From the NCBI RefSeq assembly GCF_041625495.1, contig NZ_JBFJTH010000001.1:1-64000 (forward strand): a stretch of DNA of 64,000 bases. The letters are read 5' to 3'. Source of the DNA: Litorivivens sp041625495 (lineage in GTDB: Bacteria; Pseudomonadota; Gammaproteobacteria; Pseudomonadales; Spongiibacteraceae). The translations under genes and the position numbers were made by a program. The notes beneath the pieces were generated by a model, which had not been told where the DNA came from, made no database searches, and saw only the letters and a list, made by a program, of their open reading frames with translations. Each line of letters begins with the position of its first letter. Positions within the stretch are counted from its first letter, which is position 1. This document shows positions 33,407 through 41,756 of the stretch, in pieces.

Positions 33407-33461
33407 GGGTTCATAAGATTGCGCTACCATAGCGACAATTCTCAACTGAAAAGTGGTGTAT

Positions 33462-34043
33462 ATGCGCGGCTTCTTGATCATAGTGATGTCGTCGTTGCTG
33501 CTGGCGTGCACCGGCAGCCCGGTGGTAACAGATTACGATCCGGGCTATGCCTTTGAGCGGGTCAAAACCTACGCCTGGTTGGAGAGCGGGGTTGCAGAAG
33601 AACCCCGAGGGAAAGGGCGCAATGATCTAATGCGTGACCGATTGCACAATGCTATTGAAGACCAAATGCGTGCTCGCGGCCTGCGCAAAGTAGAAACTGC
33701 AGCGCAGGCGGATATCCTGCTCACGTTTCATATGGGTATAGAGAAAAAGGTCGAGGTATACGATTTCCACGATCATTTTGGCTACTACCCCTGTTTTCAG
33801 AAGCGTTGTTCCGGATATGCCTACTATCCGCACGGTATTCACCATGATCGCTGGGAAACTGAATATCAGGAAGGGCGCCTAGTCATTGACATGGTCACCC
33901 CGAATTCGAAGAAGCTGGTGTGGCGAGGGGTGTCTGAACGTCGTATTCCCTGGCTTGAAACCCCGGAAGAGCGCCGACTTTTTATTGTCGACGTTGTCGG
34001 TTCTGTGTTGCAGCACTACCCGCCGGGTCATAAGTCGCATTAA
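33462..34043 (+). CDS. DUF4136 family lipoprotein
   Basis: A 193-residue putative lipoprotein. The N-terminus has a membrane segment ending in the lipobox LLAC, after which the mature part begins CTGSPVVTDYDPGYAF. The DUF4136 pattern is seen in DYDPGYAFERVKTYAWL and in AADILLTFH. A His/Tyr/Cys-rich stretch at about 101-127 (YDFHDHFGYYP and PHGIHHD) could bind a metal. The ATG at 33462 is favoured; GTG at 33453 would add three residues. TACCAT at 33425-33430 may be its -10 element. Function unknown. Confidence 0.75.
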   Translation: MRGFLIIVMSSLLLACTGSPVVTDYDPGYAFERVKTYAWLESGVAEEPRGKGRNDLMRDRLHNAIEDQMRARGLRKVETAAQADILLTFHMGIEKKVEVYDFHDHFGYYPCFQKRCSGYAYYPHGIHHDRWETEYQEGRLVIDMVTPNSKKLVWRGVSERRIPWLETPEERRLFIVDVVGSVLQHYPPGHKSH

Positions 34044-34125
34044 CGGTTGAAACTCGCTTAGAGATAACAGACAATGTCGCGCCGCGGCACAGGGGGATTT
34101 TGATCTTCGTGATGTCGAGCTTTAT

Positions 34126-34238
<113 letters not shown>

Positions 34239-34268
34239 CTCAATTGTCTCCCCCCATGCCTATGCAAG

Positions 34269-34297
34269 TTCAAGTCGACGCCGTGCTGGTGTATCCT
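34269..34297 (+). promoter_or_regulatory. Candidate dnaX promoter
   Basis: TTCAAG (34269-34274), 17-nt spacer, TATCCT (34292-34297), about 30 nt before the dnaX ATG. The match to consensus is modest. Confidence 0.35.
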
Positions 34298-34329
34298 AGA
34301 GCGCTTGTTTTAGTGTCTACAGGAAAGTC

Positions 34330-36096
34330 ATGAGTTATCAGGTTCTTGCGCGAAAGTGGCGGCCGCGGTCATTCCGGGAAATGGCCGGGCAGGCACATGT
34401 GCTGAAAGCCTTGGTGAACGCGCTCGATCATGACCGCCTGCATCACGCTTATCTATTTACTGGTACTCGTGGTGTAGGGAAAACCACCATCGCTCGGATT
34501 CTCGCCAAGTGTCTTAATTGTGAGAGCGGAGTCAGTTCAGAGCCTTGCGGCACCTGCGATGCTTGCGTATCCATCAATGAAGGGCGCTTTGTTGATCTTA
34601 TCGAAGTGGATGCGGCATCGAAAACCAAAGTAGATGACACCCGGGAATTACTCGACAATGTGCAGTACACGCCTACCCGGGGTCGTTATAAGGTTTATTT
34701 GATAGACGAAGTGCACATGCTTTCAGGGCACAGCTTTAATGCCCTGCTCAAGACCCTGGAAGAGCCACCACCGCATGTGAAATTCCTGCTGGCCACTACA
34801 GACCCGCAAAAAATACCCGCCACCATACTGTCGCGCTGTTTGCAGTTTAGCCTCAAAAACATGTCACCGGAGAAGATCGTTGAACACCTGACGCATATTC
34901 TCGGTCAGGAAATGATCGGCTTTGAGGAGCCTGCGTTGTGGCAGCTAGCACGGGCTGCAGAAGGCAGTATGCGCGATGCGTTGAGCCTGACAGATCAGGC
35001 GATCGCCTTTGGCGGAGGCAAACTCGGCAGTGCTGATGTAGAAGCGATGCTGGGTACCATAGATCACTCTGCGATCAAGGATATTGCAAGTGCTCTGAAT
35101 GCCGGGGATGCGCAGGGATTACTGCAGACCGTGTCTCGCCTGGCTGATCAGGGGGTGGATTTTGCCGGCGTACTGGCGGATCTGTTGTCTTTTCTGCATC
35201 GAGTCGCCATTGCACAGGCAGTGCCGGAGGCGGTTGATGGCACTCTGCCTGATAGTGACGCAGTAAAAACGCTGGCGGCGGAATTGCCGGCGGAAGACGT
35301 CCAGTATTTTTATCAGGTTGGTCTGGCCGGTCGTCGTGATCTTCCGCTCGCGCCTGATGCCCGCAGCGGCCTTGAAATGGTGTTGCTGCGCATGATCGCG
35401 TTTCGCCCCGCCGGTGTACACCAGCTGCCGCAAGCGTCGGCTGAGGGCGCCCCCCCGGTAAAAAAGCCGTCAGCGCCGACGGGCGCTAAGACCGTCGAGA
35501 ACAGCCAGCGCACCGGGTCGCACGTTTTAAAAGCACCGGTGCCGCCATCCGCGCACAGCGAAGCGCCACGCCGTACTGACACGGCACCCGCTTCTGCGCC
35601 AGTGCAATCGTCAGCGCCACCGGTGGTTGTGGCGCAGGCCGTAGATGCAGAAGTTACAATGCCGGAAGCGCCTGTTGCGACAGGCACGACTATATTGTTC
35701 GATGATCTGACACCTACCGTATGGCGCGAACAGTTTGATGCATTTGGCCTGGCGGGCTTGCTGCGCTCTATCTGTAGCCACTGTATTTTGCAGCAGGTGG
35801 GAGGTGACAGGCTCTGTTTTCAGATTGCGCCAGAAAACGCGCATCTGCTTAATGATGCCCACCATGAGCGCTTCGAAAAGGCCCTGTCGTCTTACTTCGA
35901 AAGACCACTGCGTATTGAAATTGAGCAAATCGCGATAACGCAGGAAACCCCTGCAGAATACCAGCAACGCAAAGAGGCGGAGCACCAAGAGTATTTGAAG
36001 AATCTGATTCATGCAGATCCCAATGTTCAATTGCTGGTACAAGAGTTTCAGGCCGTTGTAGATGACAACAGTATTCGTCCCGGCTCGGGGCAGTAA
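34330..36096 (+). CDS. dnaX: DNA polymerase III subunits tau/gamma
   Basis: Clamp-loader ATPase. The full-length 588-residue product (tau form; E. coli 643) has Walker A GTRGVGKTT (45-53), zinc-ligand cysteines at 64, 73, 76 and 79, Walker B VYLIDEVHML and sensor segments (LLKTLEEPP, SRCLQF), then a Pro/Ala-rich linker (about 365-440) and a C-terminal domain that in tau contacts DnaB and the polymerase alpha subunit. A programmed -1 frameshift signal lies at codons 377-379 and would yield a gamma-like product of 386 residues. ybaB and recR follow, the classical dnaX-ybaB-recR order. Confidence 0.95.
   Translation: MSYQVLARKWRPRSFREMAGQAHVLKALVNALDHDRLHHAYLFTGTRGVGKTTIARILAKCLNCESGVSSEPCGTCDACVSINEGRFVDLIEVDAASKTKVDDTRELLDNVQYTPTRGRYKVYLIDEVHMLSGHSFNALLKTLEEPPPHVKFLLATTDPQKIPATILSRCLQFSLKNMSPEKIVEHLTHILGQEMIGFEEPALWQLARAAEGSMRDALSLTDQAIAFGGGKLGSADVEAMLGTIDHSAIKDIASALNAGDAQGLLQTVSRLADQGVDFAGVLADLLSFLHRVAIAQAVPEAVDGTLPDSDAVKTLAAELPAEDVQYFYQVGLAGRRDLPLAPDARSGLEMVLLRMIAFRPAGVHQLPQASAEGAPPVKKPSAPTGAKTVENSQRTGSHVLKAPVPPSAHSEAPRRTDTAPASAPVQSSAPPVVVAQAVDAEVTMPEAPVATGTTILFDDLTPTVWREQFDAFGLAGLLRSICSHCILQQVGGDRLCFQIAPENAHLLNDAHHERFEKALSSYFERPLRIEIEQIAITQETPAEYQQRKEAEHQEYLKNLIHADPNVQLLVQEFQAVVDDNSIRPGSGQ
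35460..35489 (+). promoter_or_regulatory. Programmed -1 ribosomal frameshift signal in dnaX
   Basis: The heptamer A-AAA-AAG occupies 35460-35466 in the right frame (codons GTA AAA AAG). After a 5-nt spacer, AGCGCC (35472-35477) pairs with GGCGCT (35482-35487) around GACG. Upstream, GAGGG at 35443-35447 could pair with 16S rRNA 12 nt before the slip site. In the -1 frame seven codons (AVSADGR) are read before TAA at 35487-35489. These are the same three parts that drive gamma synthesis in E. coli, where the heptamer is identical. Confidence 0.8.
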
Positions 36097-36107
36097 CACA
36101 AAGGTAA

Positions 36108-36126
36108 ACGCGCCTGGCAGGCGCGT
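36108..36126 (+). repeat. Perfect hairpin between dnaX and ybaB
   Basis: ACGCGCC (36108-36114) pairs with GGCGCGT (36120-36126); the arms extend to ACGCGCCTG / CAGGCGCGT about a single G. It ends 1 nt before the ybaB Shine-Dalgarno (AGGAAA). No T-run, so probably a processing or translation-control structure. Confidence 0.45.
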
Positions 36127-36138
36127 CAGGAAATCGCT

Positions 36139-36450
36139 ATGCAGAACCTTAAAGATTTGATGAAACAGGCTGGCCAGATGCAGGAGCAGATGCAAAAGGC
36201 ACAGGAAGAACTAGCCAGGCAAGAAGTTACCGGAGAAGCCGGAGCTGGCATGGTTAAAGTGACGATGAATGGTCGCCATGATGTTAAAGCGGTAACAATT
36301 GATGACGGGCTGATGCGCGAAGACAAGTCCATGCTCGAAGACTTGTTGGCAGCGGCAATTAACGATGCGGTGCGTCGCGTAGAGGAAAGTAACAAAAGTG
36401 CGCTTGGTAATATGTTTGGCGGTCTAGGGGGCGGGTTTCCCTTTAAATGA
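36139..36450 (+). CDS. ybaB: Nucleoid-associated protein YbaB/EbfC
   Basis: A 103-residue DNA-binding dimer. It starts with a helical Gln/Met-rich region (LKDLMKQAGQMQEQMQKAQEELA), then the conserved VTMNGRHDVKAVTID and a C-terminal Gly-rich tail (MFGGLGGGFPF). It overlaps recR by 4 bp (ATGA), so the two are translationally coupled, as is common. Confidence 0.95.
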   Translation: MQNLKDLMKQAGQMQEQMQKAQEELARQEVTGEAGAGMVKVTMNGRHDVKAVTIDDGLMREDKSMLEDLLAAAINDAVRRVEESNKSALGNMFGGLGGGFPFK

Positions 36451-37049
36451 GTCATTTCAGCCCCATCATTGAAGAGCTGATAGAAGCGCTCCGCATCTTG
36501 CAGGGCGTTGGCCGGAAATCGGCGCAACGCATGGCGTTTAATCTGCTGCAACACAAGCGCGAAGGTGCTGTGCATTTGGCGGAGGTGCTCAACAAGGCTG
36601 TGAGCAAGATTGGCCATTGTCGCGGCTGTCGCAGCCTGTCGGAGCATGAGTTGTGCTCGATCTGTCGCAGTGAGAAACGAGACAAGACAGTGATCTGCGT
36701 AGTCGAATCACCGGCGGATGTCATCGCTTTTGAGCAGGCTGGTGGGTACAACGGTCAGTATTTCGTGTTGATGGGGCACCTGTCGCCAATTGACGGCATA
36801 GGCCCTGAAGATATTGGCATTGACCGGCTGGTCGATCGCGCTCGCGAACTGGATATCCAAGAATTGATATTGGCGACCAATCCAACCATTGAAGGGGAGG
36901 CGACGGCTTTCTACATTACAGAGCAATTGCGAGAGCAAGGCGTCAAAGTATCCCGCATTGCCCACGGCGTGCCCTTGGGCGGCGAGCTGGAGTACGTCGA
37001 CAGTGGTACCTTGGCTCATGCCCTGAGCGGCCGGCGGATTGTCGAGTGA
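36447..37049 (+). CDS. recR: Recombination protein RecR
   Basis: Works with RecF and RecO to load RecA on gapped DNA. The 200-residue protein has an N-terminal helix-hairpin-helix (LQGVGRKSAQRMAF), a four-cysteine zinc finger (CRGCRSLSEHELCSIC) and a Toprim domain (VVESPADVIAFE, then LATNPTIEGEATA). It overlaps ybaB and, at its end, rnd. Confidence 0.96.
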   Translation: MSHFSPIIEELIEALRILQGVGRKSAQRMAFNLLQHKREGAVHLAEVLNKAVSKIGHCRGCRSLSEHELCSICRSEKRDKTVICVVESPADVIAFEQAGGYNGQYFVLMGHLSPIDGIGPEDIGIDRLVDRARELDIQELILATNPTIEGEATAFYITEQLREQGVKVSRIAHGVPLGGELEYVDSGTLAHALSGRRIVE

Positions 37050-38143
37050 GTGATTTTAGCTTTGTAGCCGATAATGCAGGCTTGGCCGATAGCATCGCCA
37101 GTGTAGCGCAGTGCCCTGTGGTTATGCTCGACACCGAATTTATGCGCACGGACACCTTCTACCCGATACCTGCGTTGTTGCAGTTGTCAGATGGCACGTC
37201 GCATTACCTGATAGACCCGCTCGCCATTACGGACTGGGCGCCACTGGTTGCGCTGTTTCGCAACCCGAATGTAATCAAGGTCTTGCATTCAGTTAGTGAG
37301 GATCTGGAAGTTTTTCAGCGCCTTCTCGGCGCATTGCCACGCCCCCTTTTGGATACTCAGGTGGGGGCGGCACTGGCCGGTTTCGGGGTCGGGCTGGGTT
37401 ACCAGCGCCTGCTTGATACCTTGCTTGGTATTGCCATCGACAAGGATGAAACCCGCTCAAATTGGCTGCAACGCCCGCTCAGCGATGCCCAGTGTCAATA
37501 TGCGGTGCTGGATGTGCTGCACTTGATGCCGGCCTTCGAGGTAATCCGGGATGCCTTGGAAGAGCAGGGGCGAATGAGTTGGTGGCTGGAAGAGGGTGAT
37601 CGTTGCATCGACCGCGCCGAGCAGCAGGCGCCGCTTGAGGATTATTTTCGTAAGATTAAGAGCGCCTGGCGACTGTCGCCGACGGATCAGCTCTGTCTGA
37701 GAGCTCTGTGTATCTGGCGTGAGACGGTGGCGCGCGAGCAGGATGTGCCCCGTGGGCGTATCGTAAAAGATGCAATCTGTATCGAGCTGGCTAAACGTCG
37801 TCCGAGCCATCCTGGTGCGTTGTCGAAAATAAAGGGCCTGACACCATCCGTCATAAGGCGTCACGGTGAAACTCTGTGTGACATCCTGGCTGTCGACTAC
37901 CGAGATGACGGGCAAATCCCTTTGGAGTTTCCACTGAACACCGCCCAGAAAGCAAAAGCGAAAGCATTGCGCGATGCGGTGGATGGTCTCGGTGATGAGT
38001 TGGCAGTGCCACGCGAGTTGCTGATGAGTAAGCGCGATATTGAGGACAGTATTCGGCTAGAGAGGCTTGCTCCTGGTCTCGATGGCTGGCGCAGCCCTAT
38101 ACTAAAGCCAATTTTAAATGAAGTATTGAGCGTAAATGACTGA
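37046..38143 (+). CDS. rnd: Ribonuclease D
   Basis: 3'-5' exoribonuclease for tRNA 3' maturation. The 365-residue protein (E. coli 375) shows DEDD catalytic residues Asp29 and Glu31 (LDTEF), Asp86 (HSVSEDLEVF), and Tyr152 with Asp156 (QYAVLDV), followed by an HRDC domain (about 210-290) and a second HRDC-like region. It starts with GTG, overlapping recR by 4 bp. ycgL starts inside its 3' end. Confidence 0.94.
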   Translation: MSDFSFVADNAGLADSIASVAQCPVVMLDTEFMRTDTFYPIPALLQLSDGTSHYLIDPLAITDWAPLVALFRNPNVIKVLHSVSEDLEVFQRLLGALPRPLLDTQVGAALAGFGVGLGYQRLLDTLLGIAIDKDETRSNWLQRPLSDAQCQYAVLDVLHLMPAFEVIRDALEEQGRMSWWLEEGDRCIDRAEQQAPLEDYFRKIKSAWRLSPTDQLCLRALCIWRETVAREQDVPRGRIVKDAICIELAKRRPSHPGALSKIKGLTPSVIRRHGETLCDILAVDYRDDGQIPLEFPLNTAQKAKAKALRDAVDGLGDELAVPRELLMSKRDIEDSIRLERLAPGLDGWRSPILKPILNEVLSVND

Positions 38144-38411
38144 TTCCAAAGTAATTGTAAGTATATACCGAAGCTCGCAAAAGGAAGGTATGTACCTGTA
38201 TGTTGAGAAACGCGAGGGTATGTCGCGCGTGCCGGAGGCCTTGCAAAAGCAGTTTGGTAGTGCCGAGCTGGCAATGACAATGCTGCTCACCCCCGAACAA
38301 AAACTGGCCCGTGCCGATACCGCAAAAGTCCTCAAGGCTCTCGCTGAACAGGGGTTCTACTTGCAGATGCCGCCGCTACCAGAAGCTGCTCTTGATCCGA
38401 GAAAATCGTGA
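38136..38411 (+). CDS. ycgL: YcgL domain protein
   Basis: A 91-residue protein of the YcgL (UPF0745) family, small cytoplasmic proteins of unknown function restricted mainly to gammaproteobacteria. It shows the typical VSIYRSSQKEGMYLYVEKREG opening split by basic residues, and a conserved LAEQGFYLQMPP near the end. It overlaps rnd by 8 bp and ycgN by 4 bp, so it is made from the same message. The neighbour pair ycgL-ycgN is conserved. Confidence 0.9.
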   Translation: MTDSKVIVSIYRSSQKEGMYLYVEKREGMSRVPEALQKQFGSAELAMTMLLTPEQKLARADTAKVLKALAEQGFYLQMPPLPEAALDPRKS

Positions 38412-38851
38412 AAAAATTTTGGGAAATCAAAAGCCTGACTGAGATGACCCCGGAGGAGTGGGAATCGATTTGCGACGGCTGCGGCAAATGCTGTCTGCAT
38501 AAACTAGAAGATATTGATACCGGCGATATTTACTATACCAGAGTGGCCTGTCAGTGGCTGGACATTGAATCTTGTCGGTGTAGCCATTACGCTGACCGCC
38601 TCAAAAAAGAGCCTACGTGCGTAAAACTGACTCCCGCCGATGTTGACGATCTGCAGTGGTTGCCGCCGAGTTGCAGTTACCGGCGTATGCATGATGGACG
38701 CGGGTTGGCAGATTGGCATCATCTGGTGTGTGGCGATCGGGAGCGTGTGCACAGCGAGGGGCATTCCATCCTGGGGCGCTGTCTAAGCGAGCGCGATGTG
38801 CATCCGGATGGCCTGGAAGAACATATCGTGCACTGGGTAGAGCAGAATTGA
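38408..38851 (+). CDS. ycgN: YcgN family cysteine-cluster protein
   Basis: A 147-residue UPF0260 protein. Cysteines in CDGCGKCCLHKL and later in VACQWL, SCRCSHY, PTCVKL and PSCSYR suggest bound iron-sulfur or zinc; the family is related to YkgJ-type CxxCxxCC proteins. It starts with GTG overlapping ycgL. Function unknown. Confidence 0.9.
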   Translation: MKKFWEIKSLTEMTPEEWESICDGCGKCCLHKLEDIDTGDIYYTRVACQWLDIESCRCSHYADRLKKEPTCVKLTPADVDDLQWLPPSCSYRRMHDGRGLADWHHLVCGDRERVHSEGHSILGRCLSERDVHPDGLEEHIVHWVEQN

Positions 38852-38868
38852 GGTTGTTGTAGCAGGGT

Positions 38869-39294
38869 ATGGAATCCGTTATTGAATATAGAGAATATGT
38901 GACGGCCTGGGCTGCCTATCTCGGTGCCTGTACGGTTCTGATTATTATCGGTTGCCTCTGGACGTCAGGTATACGCAATACGTATATACGCAGTTTTATT
39001 CGCTTGGTGGCAAGCACGGTGCTGTTATTGCCGATTATCCACGAAGACGCCAATCAAGTTCTTGTGCCTGCGTTGGTTGTAGTCGTACTGGGTGCGTTTA
39101 TCGGCAACACGATTGCAGCAGTAAAAGCCATGAACCTGCTGGTGCTTGCCTGTATAGGTGCCGGGATTCTGTCGGCTATCCTAGCCCGCCTGATCAACGG
39201 ATTTCGCGCCAAGCGGAAAGCCAGAATGGAGGCAAATATGTCCTCTGAGATCAGTGACGTGGCCGAAAGCGAAATTGTTAAAGGTGAGCGCTGA
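38869..39294 (+). CDS. Small integral membrane protein, function unknown
   Basis: A 141-residue protein with four likely membrane segments (about 12-32, 42-57, 66-86 and 90-111), followed by a basic stretch (RAKRKARME) and a short acidic cytoplasmic tail. It is not recognised as a named family. It lies 17 nt after ycgN and 49 nt before the MoxR-type ATPase, so it may belong to that group. Confidence 0.7.
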   Translation: MESVIEYREYVTAWAAYLGACTVLIIIGCLWTSGIRNTYIRSFIRLVASTVLLLPIIHEDANQVLVPALVVVVLGAFIGNTIAAVKAMNLLVLACIGAGILSAILARLINGFRAKRKARMEANMSSEISDVAESEIVKGER

Positions 39295-39343
39295 CGCTAC
39301 TCTCAGCGCCAGCCAAAGAATTGCATGAAAAAAGGTAGAGCAC

Positions 39344-40192
39344 ATGAAGTTTGAAGGTACCGAAAATTACGTCGCAACGGACGATCTGCGTCTGGCGGTT
39401 GATTCTGCGGTTGCACTGCAACGCCCCCTGTTAATCAAGGGCGAGCCCGGCACCGGTAAAACCATGCTGGCCGAGGAAGTCGCCAAAGGTTTGGGAAAGC
39501 CCCTGCTGCAATGGCATATCAAATCTACTACTAAAGCCCAACAGGGCCTGTATGAGTACGATGCGGTATCGCGACTGCGAGATTCCCAGCTTGGTGACGA
39601 CAAAGTTCATGATATCTCGAATTACATCAAACGCGGAAAGTTGTGGGAGGCGTTTGCAGCAGAAGAGCAGGTTGTGCTGTTGATCGATGAGATCGACAAG
39701 GCAGACATCGAATTCCCCAACGATTTGTTGGTTGAGTTGGACAAGATGGAGTTTCACGTTTACGAGACAGGTGAGACTATCAAGGCCAAGCAACGTCCGA
39801 TTATCATCATCACCAGTAATAACGAGAAAGAACTGCCAGACGCTTTTCTGCGTCGCTGCTTTTTCCACTTCATCAATTTCCCGGATCGGGAAACCATGCA
39901 AAAAATTGTTGCGGTTCATCATCCGGACGCTAAAAAAGATCTGGTCAATGAGGCGTTGGAAGTGTTTTTCGACGTACGCAGCATTCCAGGTCTAAAGAAA
40001 AAGCCCTCAACCTCTGAGCTGATCGACTGGCTGAAACTGTTGATGGCAGACGATGTGCCGGACGAAATCCTGAAAAACCGCGACAGCAGCAAAGCGATTC
40101 CACCGCTCTACGGCGCCTTGCTCAAAAATGAGCAGGATGTTCACCTGTTGGAGCGCTTGGCCTTTATGCATCGCAGAGAGAGCCGCGGCTAA
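39344..40192 (+). CDS. MoxR-type AAA+ ATPase
   Basis: A 282-residue AAA+ ATPase with Walker A GEPGTGKT (33-40), Walker B VVLLIDEIDKAD (110-121) and sensor residues in ITSNNEKELPDAFLRRC. Members act as metal-cofactor-inserting or protein-assembly chaperones with a VWA partner; CoxD/CoxE in CO dehydrogenase maturation is the best-known pair. The partner VWA gene follows after 6 nt. No molybdenum or CO dehydrogenase gene is near, so the client here is unknown. Confidence 0.88.
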   Translation: MKFEGTENYVATDDLRLAVDSAVALQRPLLIKGEPGTGKTMLAEEVAKGLGKPLLQWHIKSTTKAQQGLYEYDAVSRLRDSQLGDDKVHDISNYIKRGKLWEAFAAEEQVVLLIDEIDKADIEFPNDLLVELDKMEFHVYETGETIKAKQRPIIIITSNNEKELPDAFLRRCFFHFINFPDRETMQKIVAVHHPDAKKDLVNEALEVFFDVRSIPGLKKKPSTSELIDWLKLLMADDVPDEILKNRDSSKAIPPLYGALLKNEQDVHLLERLAFMHRRESRG

Positions 40193-40198
40193 TATCCC

Positions 40199-41374
40199 AT
40201 GCTTGTCAGTTTTTTCTTCACCCTCAAAGAAACCGGGGTTCCGGTCTCCATCCGCGAACTGCTGGACCTGATATCCGCGCTTAAAGCGCGGCTCGTCTTC
40301 GCTGACGTCGAGGAGTTTTATCACCTCGCCCGTATATGCATGGTCAAGGACGAAAAGTACTACGATCGATTTGACCTAGCCTTCGGGCGTTATTTTCGGG
40401 ATCTTGAAACCCTTGATGACGTTATCGAGGCAATGATTCCCGACGACTGGTTGCGCACAGAGTTTCTCAAGCAGTTAAGTGATGAAGAGAAAGCGAAAAT
40501 TGAATCGCTGGGTGGGCTCGACAAGCTAATTGAAGAATTCAAAAAGCGCTTGGAAGAGCAAAAAGAACGTCACGAGGGCGGTAACAAGTGGATCGGCACA
40601 GGCGGCACCTCGCCTTTCGGGCACAGTGGTTACCATCCGGAAGGTGTGCGGGTTGGCGGCGAGAGCAAAAACAAGAAGGCCGTAAAAGTTTGGGAAAAGC
40701 GTGATTTTAAAAATCTGGATGACAGTGTCGAGCTCGGTACCCGCAATATCAAAGTAGCGCTGCGGCGTCTGCGCAAGTTTGCGCGCACCGGTGCGGCCGA
40801 TGAGTTGGACATGGATGACACCATCAAGTCGACAGCGCGCAATGCTGGCATGCTCGATATCAAGATGGTGCCGGAACGCCATAATGCCGTGAAAGTATTG
40901 CTGTTCTTCGATGTGGGCGGCTCTATGGATCCTTATGTGCGCACCTGTGAGGAGTTATTCTCCGCTGCGCGCACCGAGTTTAAACACCTGGAATACTATT
41001 ACTTCCACAACTATCTGTATGAGTCTGTCTGGAAAAACAACGTTCGTCGGCATGCAGAGCGCATCTCCACACTGGATATCATGCACAAATACAGCTCCGA
41101 CTATAAGGTGATTTTTGTTGGTGATGCGTCGATGTCTCCCTACGAAATTCTGCAGCCGGGAGGCAGTGTTGAGCACTGGAATGACGAGGCCGGTGAGGTT
41201 TGGGTTAAGCGAATAACCGACACCTACGACAAGGTTGCCTGGCTTAATCCAGTGCCCCAGGATGAATGGGGGTGGACACAGTCCATTGAGCTGGCCCACC
41301 GTCAGATGGAAGGGCACATGTACCCACTAACTCTGAAGGGCTTGGAAGAGGCTATGGCCTACCTGGCGAAGTAA
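40199..41374 (+). CDS. VWA domain protein (CoxE-like)
   Basis: A 391-residue protein with a helical N-terminal half, a charged linker (KRLEEQKERHEGGNK) and a C-terminal von Willebrand factor A domain. The MIDAS motif reads DVGGSM (238-243), where Gly replaces the first Ser of DxSxS; a later FVGDASMSP segment continues the domain. It is paired with the MoxR-type ATPase 6 nt upstream. No signal peptide, so it should be cytoplasmic. Confidence 0.85.
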   Translation: MLVSFFFTLKETGVPVSIRELLDLISALKARLVFADVEEFYHLARICMVKDEKYYDRFDLAFGRYFRDLETLDDVIEAMIPDDWLRTEFLKQLSDEEKAKIESLGGLDKLIEEFKKRLEEQKERHEGGNKWIGTGGTSPFGHSGYHPEGVRVGGESKNKKAVKVWEKRDFKNLDDSVELGTRNIKVALRRLRKFARTGAADELDMDDTIKSTARNAGMLDIKMVPERHNAVKVLLFFDVGGSMDPYVRTCEELFSAARTEFKHLEYYYFHNYLYESVWKNNVRRHAERISTLDIMHKYSSDYKVIFVGDASMSPYEILQPGGSVEHWNDEAGEVWVKRITDTYDKVAWLNPVPQDEWGWTQSIELAHRQMEGHMYPLTLKGLEEAMAYLAK

Positions 41375-41401
41375 TCCTGGCTGTTATGGCTCCTTTCGAA
41401 C

Positions 41402-41429
41402 TTGTACGTTGGGGCGAATCCGGTACAAT
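41402..41429 (+). promoter_or_regulatory. Promoter of the 36-residue membrane protein
   Basis: TTGTAC (41402-41407), 16-nt spacer, TACAAT (41424-41429), about 38 nt before the start codon. Confidence 0.5.
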
Positions 41430-41473
41430 ACGGGCTTTAAAATTTCGGTCAGTTTTATCTAGAGGAATGTTTG

Positions 41474-41584
41474 ATGTCTGAAGAAGCTCGTGAAGATGCG
41501 GTAGCTGACGCGTTCGCAACAGTAGCCGTGATTGCGCTGGTTGTTGGTACAGTGACCTATTGGCTGGCGGGTATGCCTCACTGA
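41474..41584 (+). CDS. Single-TM small protein (36 aa)
   Basis: An ATG at 41474 with AGAGGA 8 nt upstream opens a 36-residue frame: an acidic start (MSEEAREDAVADAF), one hydrophobic helix (ATVAVIALVVGTVTYWLAG) and the short tail MPH. It has its own promoter and a strong terminator directly after, which argues that it is a real, self-contained gene. No family is recognised; small proteins of this form often modulate membrane complexes, but no partner is known. Confidence 0.7.
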   Translation: MSEEAREDAVADAFATVAVIALVVGTVTYWLAGMPH

Positions 41585-41616
41585 GATATTGTCAGCGGCA
41601 GTTAGCCCATACGTGA

Positions 41617-41641
41617 AAAGCCTCCTAGTGAGGCTTTTTTT
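41617..41641 (+). terminator. Intrinsic terminator after the 36-aa gene
   Basis: AAAGCCTC (41617-41624) pairs over 8 bp with GAGGCTTT (41630-41637) around CTAGT, followed by T residues to 41641. Confidence 0.88.
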
Positions 41642-41712
41642 GTGCCTGTTAGAAAGTAAGGTGCTGCTGGGCTTTCCTGTGAACTGTTACGCCTGTTTCA
41701 GCAGGAAAACCC

Positions 41713-41745
41713 GTTGCTCCCTGATGGGGTTAGTCGGTTAGCAAC
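41713..41745 (-). terminator. Possible terminator of metH
   Basis: Read on the minus strand, GTTGCT and AGCAAC (plus 41740-41745 and 41713-41718) form a stem with a 21-nt loop, followed by GGGTTTT. It lies just past the metH stop codon. The long loop makes this uncertain. Confidence 0.35.
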
Positions 41746-41756
41746 CTGCGGCGCTA

